Part shown: positions 63,772 to 64,000 of the stretch, in pieces
Layout of the letters: each line of letters begins with the position of its first letter
Numbering within the stretch: position 1 is the first letter of the stretch
Assembly (NCBI GenBank): GCA_963811635.1
Contig: CAWESB010000026.1
Coordinates: 17,767 to 81,766 of the forward strand
Reading direction: 5' to 3'
Origin: JAIBJN01 sp963811635
GTDB lineage: Bacteria > Actinomycetota > Thermoleophilia > Gaiellales > Gaiellaceae
Length of the DNA: 64,000 nucleotides
The notes under the pieces: generated by a model
Told to the model about the DNA's origin: nothing
Database searches by the model: none
Seen by the model: the letters and a program-made list of their open reading frames with translations, nothing else
Program-made: the position numbers and the translations under genes

Positions 63772-64000
63772 CTAGGCCGCGGCGGTCGCCGGCGCGGTGG
63801 CCTTCGCGAACGTCAGCTCGCCGCCGGCGACGTCGACCCGGACCGTGTCGCCCTCGGCGAAGTCGCCCTCCAGGAGCCTGAGCGCGAGCGGGTTCTCGAC
63901 GAGGCGCTGGAGCGCTCGCTTGAGCGGGCGGGCGCCGTAGGTCGGGTCCCAGCCGGCTTCGGCAACGTGCTCCTTCGCCGCCTCGGTCAGCTCGAGCCCG
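63772..64000 (-). CDS. clpB: ClpB disaggregase, C-terminal end (5' part outside window)
   Basis: The last ~75 residues: LTEAAKEHVAEAGWDPTYGA, then RPLKRALQRLVENPLALRLL and GDTVRVDVAGGELTF. This is the D2 small domain of ClpB, the AAA+ chaperone that rescues aggregates with DnaK. The gene continues beyond 64000. It converges on the cupin gene. Confidence 0.92.
   Translation of the reverse strand, partial: GLELTEAAKEHVAEAGWDPTYGARPLKRALQRLVENPLALRLLEGDFAEGDTVRVDVAGGELTFAKATAPATAAA

Overview
The window is GC-rich, gene-dense bacterial DNA. Gene content and order point to an actinobacterium, most likely a deep-branching, uncultured Thermoleophilia/Gaiellales-like lineage (inference from GC, gene order and family types; no search was run). 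Supporting signs are the glmU-prs, rplY-pth-mfd-mazG-eno-ftsB-DUF501 and metG-tatD-rsmA-ispE neighbourhoods, a 7Fe-type ferredoxin, an LCP cell-wall ligase, many GTG/TTG starts, and -10 boxes placed so close to start codons that many mRNAs should be leaderless.

Layout. 1-1.8 kb: end of a thioredoxin reductase, a zinc-ribbon/PAS protein, endonuclease III and a small membrane protein. 1.8-8.1 kb: AddA/AddB double-strand-break repair helicase-nuclease, with addB frameshifted. 8.2-15.6 kb: a minus-strand sugar ABC transporter operon (ATPase, binding lipoprotein, two permeases) followed by a flavoprotein, a membrane-anchored beta-helix protein and a zinc ribbon. One permease carries an extracytoplasmic SdrD_B/Cna_B-like domain. 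15.6-20.4 kb: isocitrate/isopropylmalate-type dehydrogenase, MFS transporter, methyltransferase, ferredoxin, receiver-like protein, Rieske protein and DUF309. 20.4-23.2 kb: cytochrome c/thiol-redox genes (CcdA, CcmH, TlpA) and an L,D-transpeptidase. 23.2-29.9 kb: a membrane-fused spermidine-synthase-like protein, a multi-GAF SpoIIE phosphatase (frameshifted), small membrane proteins, a PAP2 phosphatase and a BldC-like HTH fused to a receiver. 29.9-41 kb: the housekeeping run mfd-ppiC-mazG-eno-pyk-ftsB-DUF501, with pth and rplY upstream.

41-45.5 kb is a low-density accessory stretch lying between prs and rplY, which are usually adjacent. It holds a coiled-coil ORF, DUF4386 and CDF-like membrane proteins, a hypothetical gene, a broken winged-helix gene, imperfect direct repeats and a tandem 12-bp repeat abutting the prs terminator. 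45.5-56.7 kb: prs, glmU, tRNA-Gln, ispE, rsmA, tatD, metG, an AbrB/zinc-ribbon regulator convergent with an M23 peptidase, rsmI, a ROK kinase and an LCP protein. 56.7-64 kb: FmdB, a membrane glycosyltransferase, psuK-psuG pseudouridine catabolism, a GH13 glucosidase, a GYD protein, a cupin and the C-terminus of ClpB.

The least expected results are architectural. At least three clear genes (addB, the SpoIIE phosphatase, mfd), and probably three more, are broken by what looks like exactly one surplus base in a G/C run, so either the consensus is systematically in error or these genes are decaying. The other notable patterns are the leaderless-promoter geometry, the interlocked divergent promoters, the domain insertion in the MalF-like permease and the repeat-rich island.
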